Below, piece after piece: positions 9,735 through 19,973 of a DNA stretch of 64,000 nt (its first letter is position 1; each line of letters begins with the position of its first letter). The translations under genes were made by a program, and so were the position numbers. The notes under the pieces were generated by a model. It was given only the letters and a program-made list of their open reading frames with translations. It was not told the origin of the DNA and did not search any database. This DNA is from Ferruginibacter sp. (lineage in GTDB: Bacteria > Bacteroidota > Bacteroidia > Chitinophagales > Chitinophagaceae), in NCBI GenBank assembly GCA_019638485.1, contig JAHBTP010000001.1:1444445-1508444 (forward strand), given 5' to 3'.

Positions 9735-10907
9735 ATGAAAATGAAAAGATTAATTATTACTTTTTTTTTGATTCATGCTTTTGCGTTCTGCGGGTTTTGC
9801 CAAAATAACAATTATTCATTCCCTACGTACAAGGTAGGCATATTTGCTCCCATTTATCTCGATTCAGCATTTTCGGGTAATGATTACCGTTATACTACGC
9901 AATTTCCGCGCTTTTCATTTTCAGGCTTGGAATTTATTCATGGTGCCCAAGTTGCCTTAGATAGCATGTTGGTATATCATGCAAATATTGAAGCTTCCTT
10001 TGTAGATACCAAATCAAATGTCTTTGATTCTCTTATTGAAGCAGGAAAATACAACAACTTCGATTTAATTATCGGCTCAGTAAAAGACAATGATTTCACA
10101 CAGTTAACCAACCTTGCTTTTAAAAGGAATATTCCCTTCGTATCTGTCACTTATCCTAATGATGGAGGCACAACCGACAATCCATTCCTTATTATTATGA
10201 ACTCTACATTGCGTGCACATTGCGAAGGAATCTTTAGTTATATTCTACAAACACACAATGCTGAAAATATTATTCTGGCAAGTCAACCCGGCATACAGGA
10301 AGATAAGGTAAGAAGTTATATTCATGCTGCCAACACACCTGATGGAAGCAGTCTTTTAAATTATAAACCCTTAATTATAGATGATGATTATACTGTTATC
10401 AAAAAATATTTAGATAGTACAAAACTTAACATTATTATCGGCGGAAGCCTTGATCCTGATTTTGCAGCAGAACTCACAAAACAACTTTACGCTGTTAAAA
10501 ACACCTATAACATAAAGTTGATTGGAATGCCAAACTGGGAAGGTTTTTTCAAAAAAGCAAATCCAAAACTCAAAGACTTCCCTGTGTATTTTACCTCACC
10601 ATTTTATGTTGACCCCGAAAATCTGTACTTACAAGTATTACAAGGTGCTTACCAACAACGATATAAAATAAATCCATCAGAAATTGCCATGAAAGGTTTT
10701 GAGGCCGTGTATATGTTTGTAAAACTATTAGCCACACACCCTTATGATTTTATTTCTCAGCTAAATAATCCACCACATGAAGTACTGGCTGAATATAATT
10801 TCAAGCCGGCATTTTTATCCCCCGCTTCCAAAATGCCTGATTATTTCGAAAACAAGCACCTCTATATTTTAAAAGTGGAGAATGGAGCAATACAATTAGC
10901 AAATTAG
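9735..10907 (+). CDS. Periplasmic-binding-protein-fold (type I) protein
   Basis: The 390-residue protein has an SPI signal peptide (MKMKRLIITFFLIHAFAF, then CGFCQ) followed by a two-lobed sequence. That sequence (VGIFAPIYLDSAF…FIHGAQVALDSM…IIGSVKDNDFTQLTNLA) resembles the receptor/LIVBP-type ligand-binding fold used by ABC-transporter binding proteins and by Bacteroidota LysM-PBP1 proteins. No LysM domain or transporter gene is present nearby, so transport is not implied. It begins 7 bp after guaA and may be co-transcribed with it. The ligand is unknown. Confidence 0.75.
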   Translation: MKMKRLIITFFLIHAFAFCGFCQNNNYSFPTYKVGIFAPIYLDSAFSGNDYRYTTQFPRFSFSGLEFIHGAQVALDSMLVYHANIEASFVDTKSNVFDSLIEAGKYNNFDLIIGSVKDNDFTQLTNLAFKRNIPFVSVTYPNDGGTTDNPFLIIMNSTLRAHCEGIFSYILQTHNAENIILASQPGIQEDKVRSYIHAANTPDGSSLLNYKPLIIDDDYTVIKKYLDSTKLNIIIGGSLDPDFAAELTKQLYAVKNTYNIKLIGMPNWEGFFKKANPKLKDFPVYFTSPFYVDPENLYLQVLQGAYQQRYKINPSEIAMKGFEAVYMFVKLLATHPYDFISQLNNPPHEVLAEYNFKPAFLSPASKMPDYFENKHLYILKVENGAIQLAN

Positions 10908-11452
10908 CACTTCATCATCCGCCAACTTTTCCATTCAGCCCACATAAATACTAAACAACTTCGGAATTTACCTGTTCGTAAATAAAGAAAAATCTAAACC
11001 TTGGAAAGAATTACCAAGACAATAATAGTAGCTTATAAGATTAGCGAAGCAGCAAGTCCTCCCCTTTTTTGCAAATAGAAAAATTAACACTAAAATCAAA
11101 AAAATAGACAGATAGAAAAAAGAAAACACTAATCCACTTTGCATAAAATTGTATCAACAACCAAACAAAGTAGTTAAGTAATGCTAAGTAAAACCGGGGC
11201 TAACATAAACTGTTTAGCATACCGCAAGAAAAGGGGTGTGATAAGAAATGGCCGATGACCATCAAGTTAGAAAATCTCATTCCATTAATCAGTTATCAAG
11301 TCTTACTCGGTACTTTGTTCTTTAAAAGCTCTGTGCCTTTTTTGTTCTTCATCTTATTATATTATAAGTCTTAAATTGGTTTCACGTAATTATTTTGTTT
11401 TTATACGCCTTAACTAAAAACTTTACAACCATTCCTAAACTTGAATTAAAAA
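10908..11452. other. Intergenic region, no gene seen
   Basis: About 550 bp of A+T-rich sequence between a plus-strand gene end and a minus-strand gene end. I see no open frame with protein character and no recognisable RNA family. A short inverted repeat (GCTAA…TTAGC around 11190-11218) is present but is not followed by a T run. Confidence 0.6.
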
Positions 11453-11481
11453 AACAGCCACCGAAATATTCGATGGCTGTT
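11453..11481 (-). terminator. Rho-independent terminator of the metalloprotease gene
   Basis: On the minus strand AACAGCCA pairs with TGGCTGTT around an inner CGAA/TTCG stem, followed directly by seven T residues. It lies about 20 bp after the protease stop codon. Confidence 0.9.
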
Positions 11482-11503
11482 GATAATTTATAAAGGCTTC
11501 TTA

Positions 11504-14500
11504 TTAGTGAACAATAAATTTACCTGTTCTTAAACGCTTTCCATTTACTTCTGAAAGCATTAACCAATATGTTCCTCCTGATAAATGCGGTAAACTAATA
11601 TCAATCACGTCTATTGTATTACTAAAGTTTACCGGGAATGATTTTTTGAAAACAAGGCTACCTTTCTCATCATAGATTGTTACAACCCTGGTATTCACAA
11701 ACAATCCTTCATTAGGATAATTAACTTTAAAAATACCATTATTAGCATTAGGAGTAATAAACGCATAATTTAATGTGCCCCTAACTATTACTACGGCATT
11801 TGAAGTACCTGAACATCCGTTCCCATCTACTACATCTACAGTATAAGAACCTACTTCGTCATAACTAACAACCAAGGTAGAACCGGTAGCTCCCGGCACA
11901 ACTACGCCATCACGATACCAAACATAGGAAACTCCGGCTGGATTAGATGTTGCAGTTAATGTTGATGTTTCTCCGGGTAACAATTCTGTATCACTTGCCA
12001 CCAATGTAATTACCGGCAGGGCGATTACCTGAACAGTAATGGTAGCCACGTTTTTACAACCATTATCATCTATCCCGGTTACAGTATAAGTAGTGGTAGC
12101 ATTTATTACAAACGATGCTCCATTAGTAACTCCATTATCCCATGTATAATTAATAGCTCCATCACCGGTAAGTGTAATCGAACTTCCTTTACATACATCA
12201 GTAGGTCCATTGGCAACAACCGATGGTAATTCATTCACCGTTAATTCTGCAATTGAAGAGGTTACTTGTCCGCAAGCACCGGTAACAATTACATGATACT
12301 GATTATTATTCATACCGGCATTTACGGTATTCAAGCTTAGTGTTGATGTTGTAGCTCCTGCAATATCAGTCCATGTTGTACCACCATCTGCACTCACTTG
12401 CCACTGATAACTTGAAGCGTTACTTACAGTAACACCTAAACTACCATCTTCTCCAACGCAAACTTCTATATTTGAAGGTGGAGAGGAAATTACCGGTGCA
12501 GAGAATATGGTTAAGGTAGCTGCATCCGAATTAATATCTCCGCATGCACCGCTTACAACCACACGATACTTATTATTATTTAAGCCGGCAGTAACACCGG
12601 TAATAGTAAGAGAAGCATTTGTTTCTCCCGAAACATCTGTCCATGTTGCACCTCCATCTGTACTTACCTGCCATTGATAACCTGTTGCATTGGTGGCCAC
12701 TGAACTAAAGTCAGCATTAGCACCCGGACATGCCGAAACATCAACAGGATGAGTGGCGATAGTTGTTGCCGGAGTTATAGTTAATGTTACTGCCTGTGAA
12801 GTAATTCCATTAGGGCCGCATCCACTTACCACAGCACGATATTGATTATTGTTCATTGAACCGGTAACTGAGGTAAGAATTAAAGATGCAGAAGTGGCTC
12901 CGGAAATATCAGTCCATGTTGTACCTCCATCTGTACTTACCTGCCATTGATAACCTGTGGCTCCTGTTGCTGTAACTGTAAATGAAGCATTACTACCAGC
13001 ACAAACTTCTGTATTTGTAGGTTGTCCGGTAATAGCTGCTCCTGCAACAATAGTTAGCGTTGCAGATGACGATGTAACAGTTGTAGCAGAACAATGATTA
13101 GTAACCACTACATGATATTGATAACCAGCCATAGCAGCAGTTACACCATTTAATTGAAGAGTATTCGAAATTGAACCAACAATATCTGACCATGTTGTTC
13201 CTCCATCAGTACTTACCTGCCATTGATAACTCTCAATAGAAACACCTCCAACACTTAATAAGGCATCACCACCAACGCATGAAGATACGTCTTGAGGTTG
13301 TTGACTTATACTTGGAATTGACATAACATTGAGCGTTGCATAGTTTGATTCTATGGGTGAACCACAACCTGAAACCAACACATGATAGTAAGTGTTATTC
13401 ATTGCCGCAGTTACCGATGGGATGGTAATAGTAGCATTTGTGGCGCCGGGAATATTTGTCCATGTACTTCCTTGATCAGTGCTTACTTGCCATTGGTATC
13501 CGGTTGCATTGGATGCAGTTACCGTGTACGTTGCATTTGTTCCTTCGCACACACTAACAACTGTTGGTTGTGTAGTAATAGCTGGAACAGGAGTAATGGC
13601 TAATGAAGCCGGTTGTGAATTAATACCATTAGGACCACAACCACTTACTACCACACGATACTGATTATTATCCATTGAGCCGCTAATTGAAGTAAGACTT
13701 AAAGTAGCTGAAGTAGCTCCGGAAATATTTGTCCAGGTATTTCCACCATCTGTGCTAACCTGCCATTGATAACCGGTAGCACCGGTAGCTGTAACAACAA
13801 ATGAGGCATTCGCACCTGCACAAGCTGCTGTATTAACAGGCTGCCCTGTAATAGCCGCTCCAGCAACAATAGTTAGTGTAGCAGATGAGGATGTGGCTGT
13901 AGTTGCAGAACAATGATTAGAAACAACAACACGATATTTATTACCTGTCATTGCAGCAATTACACCATTTAATTGAAGAGTATCTGAAATTGAACCAACG
14001 ATATCTGTCCACGTTGAACCACCATCTGTACTTACCTGCCATTGGTAATTTTCTATAAAACCTCCTCCCACACTGAATAAAACATATCCATCTACACAGG
14101 CGGATACATCCTCAGGTTGTTGGGTTATATTCGGTGTTGAGATAACATTTAGCACTGCATAATCAGATTCTGTTGGAGTATCACATCCAATAACCAATAC
14201 GCGGAAATAAGAATTAGTCATAGCAATTGTAACCGAAGGAACTGATAAAGTAGAGTTAGTTGCTCCGGGAATATTAGTCCAGGTAGCGCCCTGATCTAAA
14301 CTTATTTGCCATTGGTATCCTGTAGCATCTGTAGCAGTTACAGAATATGTAGCGGTTGTCCCTTCACAAATTGCCAAATATGCAGGTTGAGAAGTAATAA
14401 CTGGTCCTTGAGTAACCGTTAAGATTGCTGCATTACTATTAACCGGTGAACCACAAGAAGAACTAAGCACAACACGGAATCTGTTATTGTTCATCCCCAT

Positions 14501-17500
14501 ATTAAAGGGAGTAACAGAATAAGAAGCACTTGTAGCACCTGAGATATTCGTCCAGGTAGCGCCACCATTTGTACTTATTTGCCATTGGTAGGTTAATCCC
14601 GGACCAGCGGCAACTACAGTAAAGGTAGCCATTCGTCCTATGCAAACACTAACATCTGCAGGCTGCGTAGTAATATTTACTCCTGATGTTACTGATAATA
14701 CAACATTTGAAGAAGTAAGGCTTCCACAACTATTGGTAACTATTACATGATATTGATTTCCATTTAATGCACCTGTAACGCTATTTAAAGTGAGTGTTTG
14801 TGCAGTTGCGCCAGATACGTTTGTCCATGTAACACCGGCATTAGTGCTCACTTGCCACTGGTAACTTGCAGCATTCTGTGCAATTACCGAAAAGCTAACA
14901 CTACCTCCTACACATGCAGCCGAGTTAACAGGCTGTACAAGAATTGTAGGTGCTTGTAAAATGGTTAGTACAGCATTGTCTGAAGTTGATGTACCGCAAA
15001 GATTATTGGCCAACAAATGATATTGATAGCCATCCATTCCTATTGTAGTAACCGGAACACTATATGTAGTGGTTGTAGCTCCACCGATATTATTAAATGT
15101 ATTACCACCATCTGTACTTACCTGCCATTGGTAGCTTGTAGCCCCGGTTGCAGAAGCAGTAAAGGTAACAGGACCTCCTAAGCAAATAGATTGAGATGCA
15201 GGATGGGTAGTTATTGATGGGCCTCCTCCTGCAGATACGATAACGCTAACATCTGCTGTTTTGACAATAGTTCCTGCAGTGCCTGTAACTGTAAAAGAGT
15301 AAGTACCGGGAGATAGTGTATTCACATTATTTAAAGTAACCTGAAAACTATTGCCCGGGGTTACAGGATTAGGTGCAAAAGAAACTGTGGTGCCTACAGG
15401 ATTACCTGAATAAGTTAATGCAATTGGTGTATTAAATCCACTAATTGAATTTGTATTCACCGAAATATTTGCAGAAGCCGCACCGCAGTTAACTGGCACA
15501 GGAGTAGTAGAACCAAATTCAAAAGATGGCGTAGTAGCTCCTGAGATAGTAAAGTTATTATTAGAAATATCAAAGAAGATATTATCAATGGCTTCTACCT
15601 TTATTCTACAAGTTGAAATAGGACCTACAGCAGGGATTGTCACACTTTCTGTGCCATCATTAGGTGTGCTGTTGCTAATTACGTAGGGATATGTTAAACC
15701 ACCATCTACTGACAAACTTATTTTTACATCACTTACACTTATTGGAGCAGCAGTTGTACCGGCAACATCCCATGTAATGGTTTGTGTGCTTCCTCCCGGA
15801 TAATTTTCAAATCCATTAGGAGAAATTACCCGAAATGGAATAGTTCCAACTGTATTAACAACAAAATTAGTAGGTGTTTGACAACCATTTGCACCATAGC
15901 TTACCACACCACCTCCACCTGCTCTATTGTCTCTAACGGTAAGGCGGAAACGCATTTGTCTGGCCACTGTAGCCAATACTTCACCACGAAGGCCGTCCAT
16001 AACAGCAGGCGCACCTACACCCGGATAATTGGCAGCAATTACTCTCATATCCGGAAAATAGCGTGTGCCTGTAGGTTTGGGGATACGTGTACGAAATAAT
16101 GTACGGTTGGTTGTACTTCCTGCAGTAGTCCAGTTTCCTGCAGGACCGGTATCCCAGCTTTCCCAGCAGTAAGTAATCGCATCTCCATTTGCATCTGATG
16201 CTACTGCTGTAAGCGCAAACGGAGTATTTACCGGAATACTTAAGTTATTTGGAGTAAGTGAATTAATAACAGGCAGGGTATTACCGGTATTAGTTTCTGT
16301 ACCACATGTACGAATACTTAAGGTAGAACTAATTTGATCATAGCTCTTTCCATGAAACATAGCATCACTATGAGGTTGGATGTTATGTGAAGCAGCACAA
16401 ACACCCGCATATCCCATAATGGTTGTTCCGCTTCCCGGCTCTGCACCGCCCCCGGCACTTGCACATTGGTCTGAATTAAATGTATGATCTGCACCCAACT
16501 GGTGTCCTAATTCATGTGCAACAAAATCTATAGCATAGCTATCTCCTACCGGATTAGCTAAACCTGTAGCACCGGCAGCTTTGTTGTTTGTACATACCGC
16601 ACCTAAGGAGGCAATTCCACCTCCGGGATCTGTAGTAAACAAATGCCCGATGTCATAATTAGCAAGTCCGATAACATTATTTACATTATTTACATTTACC
16701 TGTAACTGTGCACCACTTGCCTGGTTGTTATATGGGTCTGTAGTTGAATTAGTATATTCAATTAAATTATTATTAGCAATAATTACCAAACGAACTGAGA
16801 TTTCAATTTCATATACACCGGTAATACGGTTTATGATAGCAACAATAGCGGCATGAGTACCTGCAGGGTCACCTGAAGCAACTCTTTGAGAATACTCTCC
16901 TGTACAGGCCACGGCGGTACGTAAAGTACGCAAAGTTGTACCACGGCATGCAGCCTGCACGTTAAACGCACGTGAAAACAATGCTTCTTCTTCAGGTGTT
17001 CTGCTAATTGTTGAACAATTAAATTCCGGGTTTCGCTGATTATTAATGTGGAAATAACTCACTACATGATTTATATTTCCCTTCACCATCGGGTCAATGT
17101 ATATCCTTCCGGTTACTGTTGAAAGTATCTGGGCACTAAAACCAAAATACGGGTTGTAATCAAACCGAACTGTAGCATAAGGATCATCAATCCCCTGGCC
17201 TGCATAAGTTCGTATTTCTGAAAACTTAGCCTGTAATTCAGGCTCCTGAATACTGCTCTCCCAAACCCTGAATCGAGTAAAACTACCATCGGGCATAGGA
17301 AATAACATAATTGGAGCAGAATTACGATTAAATCGAATTTCTTCCTCCTGTGGCAAGGTGGATAAAAAGGCCTGTAGATCTGAGTTGTCCACTTTAAATC
17401 CGGAAAATTGACTTATCTGATCATTGTACCTTTCACCCGGTAGCTTAGCTAATTCATCAGAACCGGAAACGTTGAAGTAATTCTTTTGCGACATTCCCAA

Positions 17501-17557
17501 AAACGGTATCAGCAATACAAAAAGGAATGCAACAAACACACGTAAATTTTTTGTCAT
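11504..17557 (-). CDS. Giant secreted metzincin (reprolysin-like) protease with 11 Ig-like repeats and T9SS sorting domain
   Basis: The 2017-residue protein has a signal peptide (MTKNLRVFVAFLFVLLIPFL), a propeptide-like region, and a zinc protease domain with HELGHQLGADH near residues 347-357 and a Met-turn TIMGYAGV near 380. Further domains lead to a run of eleven Ig-like repeats of about 90 residues (about 779-1772). Most carry YQWQVSTDGG and two conserved Cys, one near the start and one near the end, that could form a disulfide. Two more beta-sandwich domains and an 80-residue C-terminal sorting domain (ending GKRLRTGKFIVH) follow. By family knowledge it should cross the outer membrane by T9SS and be surface-anchored or released. 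The substrate is unknown. Repeats 4-6 and 7-9 are a duplicated three-domain block. Confidence 0.93.
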   Translation of the reverse strand: MTKNLRVFVAFLFVLLIPFLGMSQKNYFNVSGSDELAKLPGERYNDQISQFSGFKVDNSDLQAFLSTLPQEEEIRFNRNSAPIMLFPMPDGSFTRFRVWESSIQEPELQAKFSEIRTYAGQGIDDPYATVRFDYNPYFGFSAQILSTVTGRIYIDPMVKGNINHVVSYFHINNQRNPEFNCSTISRTPEEEALFSRAFNVQAACRGTTLRTLRTAVACTGEYSQRVASGDPAGTHAAIVAIINRITGVYEIEISVRLVIIANNNLIEYTNSTTDPYNNQASGAQLQVNVNNVNNVIGLANYDIGHLFTTDPGGGIASLGAVCTNNKAAGATGLANPVGDSYAIDFVAHELGHQLGADHTFNSDQCASAGGGAEPGSGTTIMGYAGVCAASHNIQPHSDAMFHGKSYDQISSTLSIRTCGTETNTGNTLPVINSLTPNNLSIPVNTPFALTAVASDANGDAITYCWESWDTGPAGNWTTAGSTTNRTLFRTRIPKPTGTRYFPDMRVIAANYPGVGAPAVMDGLRGEVLATVARQMRFRLTVRDNRAGGGGVVSYGANGCQTPTNFVVNTVGTIPFRVISPNGFENYPGGSTQTITWDVAGTTAAPISVSDVKISLSVDGGLTYPYVISNSTPNDGTESVTIPAVGPISTCRIKVEAIDNIFFDISNNNFTISGATTPSFEFGSTTPVPVNCGAASANISVNTNSISGFNTPIALTYSGNPVGTTVSFAPNPVTPGNSFQVTLNNVNTLSPGTYSFTVTGTAGTIVKTADVSVIVSAGGGPSITTHPASQSICLGGPVTFTASATGATSYQWQVSTDGGNTFNNIGGATTTTYSVPVTTIGMDGYQYHLLANNLCGTSTSDNAVLTILQAPTILVQPVNSAACVGGSVSFSVIAQNAASYQWQVSTNAGVTWTNVSGATAQTLTLNSVTGALNGNQYHVIVTNSCGSLTSSNVVLSVTSGVNITTQPADVSVCIGRMATFTVVAAGPGLTYQWQISTNGGATWTNISGATSASYSVTPFNMGMNNNRFRVVLSSSCGSPVNSNAAILTVTQGPVITSQPAYLAICEGTTATYSVTATDATGYQWQISLDQGATWTNIPGATNSTLSVPSVTIAMTNSYFRVLVIGCDTPTESDYAVLNVISTPNITQQPEDVSACVDGYVLFSVGGGFIENYQWQVSTDGGSTWTDIVGSISDTLQLNGVIAAMTGNKYRVVVSNHCSATTATSSSATLTIVAGAAITGQPVNTAACAGANASFVVTATGATGYQWQVSTDGGNTWTNISGATSATLSLTSISGSMDNNQYRVVVSGCGPNGINSQPASLAITPVPAITTQPTVVSVCEGTNATYTVTASNATGYQWQVSTDQGSTWTNIPGATNATITIPSVTAAMNNTYYHVLVSGCGSPIESNYATLNVMSIPSISQQPQDVSSCVGGDALLSVGGVSIESYQWQVSTDGGTTWSDIVGSISNTLQLNGVTAAMAGYQYHVVVTNHCSATTVTSSSATLTIVAGAAITGQPTNTEVCAGSNASFTVTATGATGYQWQVSTDGGTTWTDISGATSASLILTSVTGSMNNNQYRAVVSGCGPNGITSQAVTLTITPATTIATHPVDVSACPGANADFSSVATNATGYQWQVSTDGGATWTDVSGETNASLTITGVTAGLNNNKYRVVVSGACGDINSDAATLTIFSAPVISSPPSNIEVCVGEDGSLGVTVSNASSYQWQVSADGGTTWTDIAGATTSTLSLNTVNAGMNNNQYHVIVTGACGQVTSSIAELTVNELPSVVANGPTDVCKGSSITLTGDGAINYTWDNGVTNGASFVINATTTYTVTGIDDNGCKNVATITVQVIALPVITLVASDTELLPGETSTLTATSNPAGVSYVWYRDGVVVPGATGSTLVVSYDEVGSYTVDVVDGNGCSGTSNAVVIVRGTLNYAFITPNANNGIFKVNYPNEGLFVNTRVVTIYDEKGSLVFKKSFPVNFSNTIDVIDISLPHLSGGTYWLMLSEVNGKRLRTGKFIVH
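12778..14412 (-). repeat. Duplicated three-domain block (Ig repeats 4-6 and 7-9)
   Basis: Within the protease gene, the repeat order E-type (CEGT…DQG.TWTNIPGATN), V-type (CV.G…TTWSDIVGSIS) and A-type (VAGAAITGQP…SGCGPNGI) occurs twice in tandem, about 14412-13598 and 13597-12778. Each repeat resembles its counterpart one block away much more than its neighbours, which indicates duplication of an approximately 815-bp unit. Confidence 0.8.
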
Positions 17558-17783
17558 ATAAGGATATGTTTAAAGATTGGGCAAGATAGTGCAATTTCAT
17601 TAAAATTTTGGAGAATTAATAGCCCAATCCCAATCCTGATAGTAACTGGATAGTTTTCAATCCAAAAAATATCTCTTCCTCATTTAGTCATGAATAATTT
17701 AAGATTTGTTTCCGCTTTTAGGCTCTTTTTACAACGAAAATATGCTTATCAAAAAAATGAAATTCTCTATCAAAAAAAATGAA

Positions 17784-17827
17784 ATAAAAAAAGTAGGGAG
17801 GATAATGCATGCATTAAACCTCCCTAC
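17784..17827 (-). terminator. Terminator downstream of the small membrane protein gene
   Basis: GTAGGGAGG (17793-17801) pairs with CCTCCCTAC (17819-17827). On the minus strand the hairpin is followed by a run of T residues (17792-17786). It lies about 30 bp past the stop of the gene at 17857-18393. Confidence 0.85.
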
Positions 17828-17856
17828 ATCCTATTTCTAATAACGAATTTCAATTT

Positions 17857-18393
17857 TTAATAAACCAGTTGTTTGCGCATAAAGGTGTACAATAAAATAA
17901 ATACCAGTGTTATCACAACTCCGAATAACATAGAAAATCCTGAAAATGCAACCATACCTATAAAAGCAAAGCTGGTAACAAATGGTAATAGCTCACCAAT
18001 GATATACAAGGTGTACCCTTGTTTTTTTAATTTTCGCATTTGTAATGCACCAATAATACATAATATAACAGCGGCCAAACTTAGCACCAATATAGGAAAC
18101 CTGTTCTCAAATCCTTTGGTTATTAAAGTTCTAAGATCTTCAGGATTTCCAATTAAACTCTTTGCAAAATCCGGAACATCTTCTCCCTTAGTCATATTAT
18201 TCATTTGGGAAATGGTTTCATCCAATTTTTCGTATGACTTTTTAGCCGAGGTAAAGGAAAATAAAGCAAAGATTAATTGAATGGCTGACCCAATAATTGT
18301 AAGGATAGTTAGCACATTCAAACCGGTGCTCATTTTTGGTTGTTGTAATTCATCGAAGCCTGAATTGCGCTGTTCAGATTCATTAGTTGCCAT
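17857..18393 (-). CDS. Small polytopic membrane protein, unknown function
   Basis: 178 residues with a polar N-terminus and four likely membrane segments (about 25-50, 98-118, 127-147, 149-170). A 45-residue soluble loop (SYEKLDETISQMNNMTKGED and onward) lies between the first and second. The look is that of a generic Bacteroidota inner-membrane protein. I do not recognise a characterised family. It has its own terminator and stands alone between the protease and the HmuY gene. Confidence 0.8.
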   Translation of the reverse strand: MATNESEQRNSGFDELQQPKMSTGLNVLTILTIIGSAIQLIFALFSFTSAKKSYEKLDETISQMNNMTKGEDVPDFAKSLIGNPEDLRTLITKGFENRFPILVLSLAAVILCIIGALQMRKLKKQGYTLYIIGELLPFVTSFAFIGMVAFSGFSMLFGVVITLVFILLYTFMRKQLVY

Positions 18394-18545
18394 AGCTTAT
18401 TTTTTACCAAAGTAAATCAAAAAAAGCTTAAAACCAATTTTGTGATAATTGAACCAAGATAATAAGGTGTAATAATTAAAAATATAAACAGAAAGAAGGG
18501 GCTAATTCCTGTTAGCCCCTAAAATAAATATAATATAAGAAATGA

Positions 18546-19949
18546 TTATTGTAACAAGGAATACTGAAATGCCGGATAGCCCCTTTCTCCTGCTTGATCC
18601 ATTCCTGTAAATCTCAGTTTATAATAATTACCTGCTTCGTCTTTTACAATATAATATCTGTCTGAACGCACTGCCGGACTGGTTGATGGGCCTCCACCCG
18701 AACGCCAATCTGTACCAATTCCATTTTGAATGGTAATAAAAGTTAAACCTGAAATATCTGCAATAGAGAAATCATCGTATGCCTTATCTGCTGTCATCAC
18801 CTTAGCAATAGTTGTATTTCTATTCTGCAACATTACATCCTGGAATAAGTAAGGCACTTCAATTCCTCCAAAATTAAAAACTCCTGAAAAATAAGTCCAT
18901 GCTAAATCCCATTTATCCTTCTCAGGTTCTACACTCACTAATCCATTTTCAAACGAAACATAATTAAAATTAAACGCGGCATTTTTTGCAATTTGAATTG
19001 AATTAAAGGTGTTGGCATCGATTGCAGCATATTGTAAAGTATATCCCCCATTGCTATTGCGAAGTATCCTGATTTTTTGCCAGCCGCGTGAAGGAGCAGG
19101 TGTTCCTACGCCAATTCCTCTGTTAACGATATATACTTTATTATCTGCATCATTAGCTGCTATTTCCGCAATGGCTGTTTTGGTTAAATCTCCATCAGGA
19201 TAGTCAATATAGGGCAAGGCATCCGGCAAGGGATCCATTTGGTCAAATTTAACGGTTTCAGAAAATCCTGTAGTATCTGCTATGGTTACCTGTGTTAAAT
19301 CATTTTTATCAATTTGCCTTGCCATCATTGCGGAAGATGAATTTAGAATAACCCGGTAATCAGCACCGGAAAAAAAGCCCAAATCCCATGACACACGAGG
19401 TACTGCAACCTGGGTATTTCCGCTCAAGTCAAAAAACACTTTATTCCCAAAAGTAGCACCACCACCATTTCCCTGCAAGGTTCCTCCGGTTGAAATAATT
19501 TCAGCAAAAGAAAGTGTAAATTGATTTTGTGATCCTATTACCACCGGGCTTCCGGTTGAAACAATTCTAAATTTTATTTGATCATCATCATAAAACAATG
19601 CGCCTGTAGTTTTTCTCACATTGATTACGGTGCTGCTATTTCCACTTAAAATACTAAAACGAATAGTGTCATTTACAGCAGCAGGTGTAGTTGTAAACTT
19701 TGCTCCGTATTCTACACCATCAGCAGGCTCAATTACTACTACCACCGCTGCATCAGTTTCTACAGCGCGGGTTAAACGAAGGTTAATATCAATATTGCTT
19801 TCGGCAGCACTCATTCCTCTTGAACCTGTTTCAAATTGAAGTTGATTGTCAGCTAAAGCCAAATCTCGTTTGGTACAAGATGAGAAAAGAGTAGCTCCAA
19901 AAATGACTATTAAAAGAGATGAAAGAAAGTTATTGTTTTTGATATACAT
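18546..19949 (-). CDS. HmuY-like surface lipoprotein
   Basis: The 467-residue lipoprotein (signal MYIKNNNFLSSLLIVIFGAT, lipobox LFSSC) has an N-terminal Calx-beta/adhesion-like part (about 30-160). Its C-terminal two-thirds read like the HmuY family (VEPEKDKWDLAWTYFSG, DRYYIVKDEAGNYYKLRF near the end). HmuY proteins bind haem at the cell surface and pass it to a TonB receptor. The TonB receptor gene lies directly upstream, 24 bp away, in the same operon. The haem ligands cannot be assigned from sequence alone, so the cargo is inferred from family and context. Confidence 0.8.
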   Translation of the reverse strand: MYIKNNNFLSSLLIVIFGATLFSSCTKRDLALADNQLQFETGSRGMSAAESNIDINLRLTRAVETDAAVVVVIEPADGVEYGAKFTTTPAAVNDTIRFSILSGNSSTVINVRKTTGALFYDDDQIKFRIVSTGSPVVIGSQNQFTLSFAEIISTGGTLQGNGGGATFGNKVFFDLSGNTQVAVPRVSWDLGFFSGADYRVILNSSSAMMARQIDKNDLTQVTIADTTGFSETVKFDQMDPLPDALPYIDYPDGDLTKTAIAEIAANDADNKVYIVNRGIGVGTPAPSRGWQKIRILRNSNGGYTLQYAAIDANTFNSIQIAKNAAFNFNYVSFENGLVSVEPEKDKWDLAWTYFSGVFNFGGIEVPYLFQDVMLQNRNTTIAKVMTADKAYDDFSIADISGLTFITIQNGIGTDWRSGGGPSTSPAVRSDRYYIVKDEAGNYYKLRFTGMDQAGERGYPAFQYSLLQ

Positions 19950-19973
19950 ATACTATTGTGGGTTTAAAATAAT

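Noticed and set aside
13382..16099. Plus-strand ORFs within the protease gene (13382-13603, 13479-13664, 15782-16099)
   Set aside because: They are antisense shadows of the Ig-repeat and protease coding sequence, with Cys/Ser/Thr-rich composition and no family resemblance.
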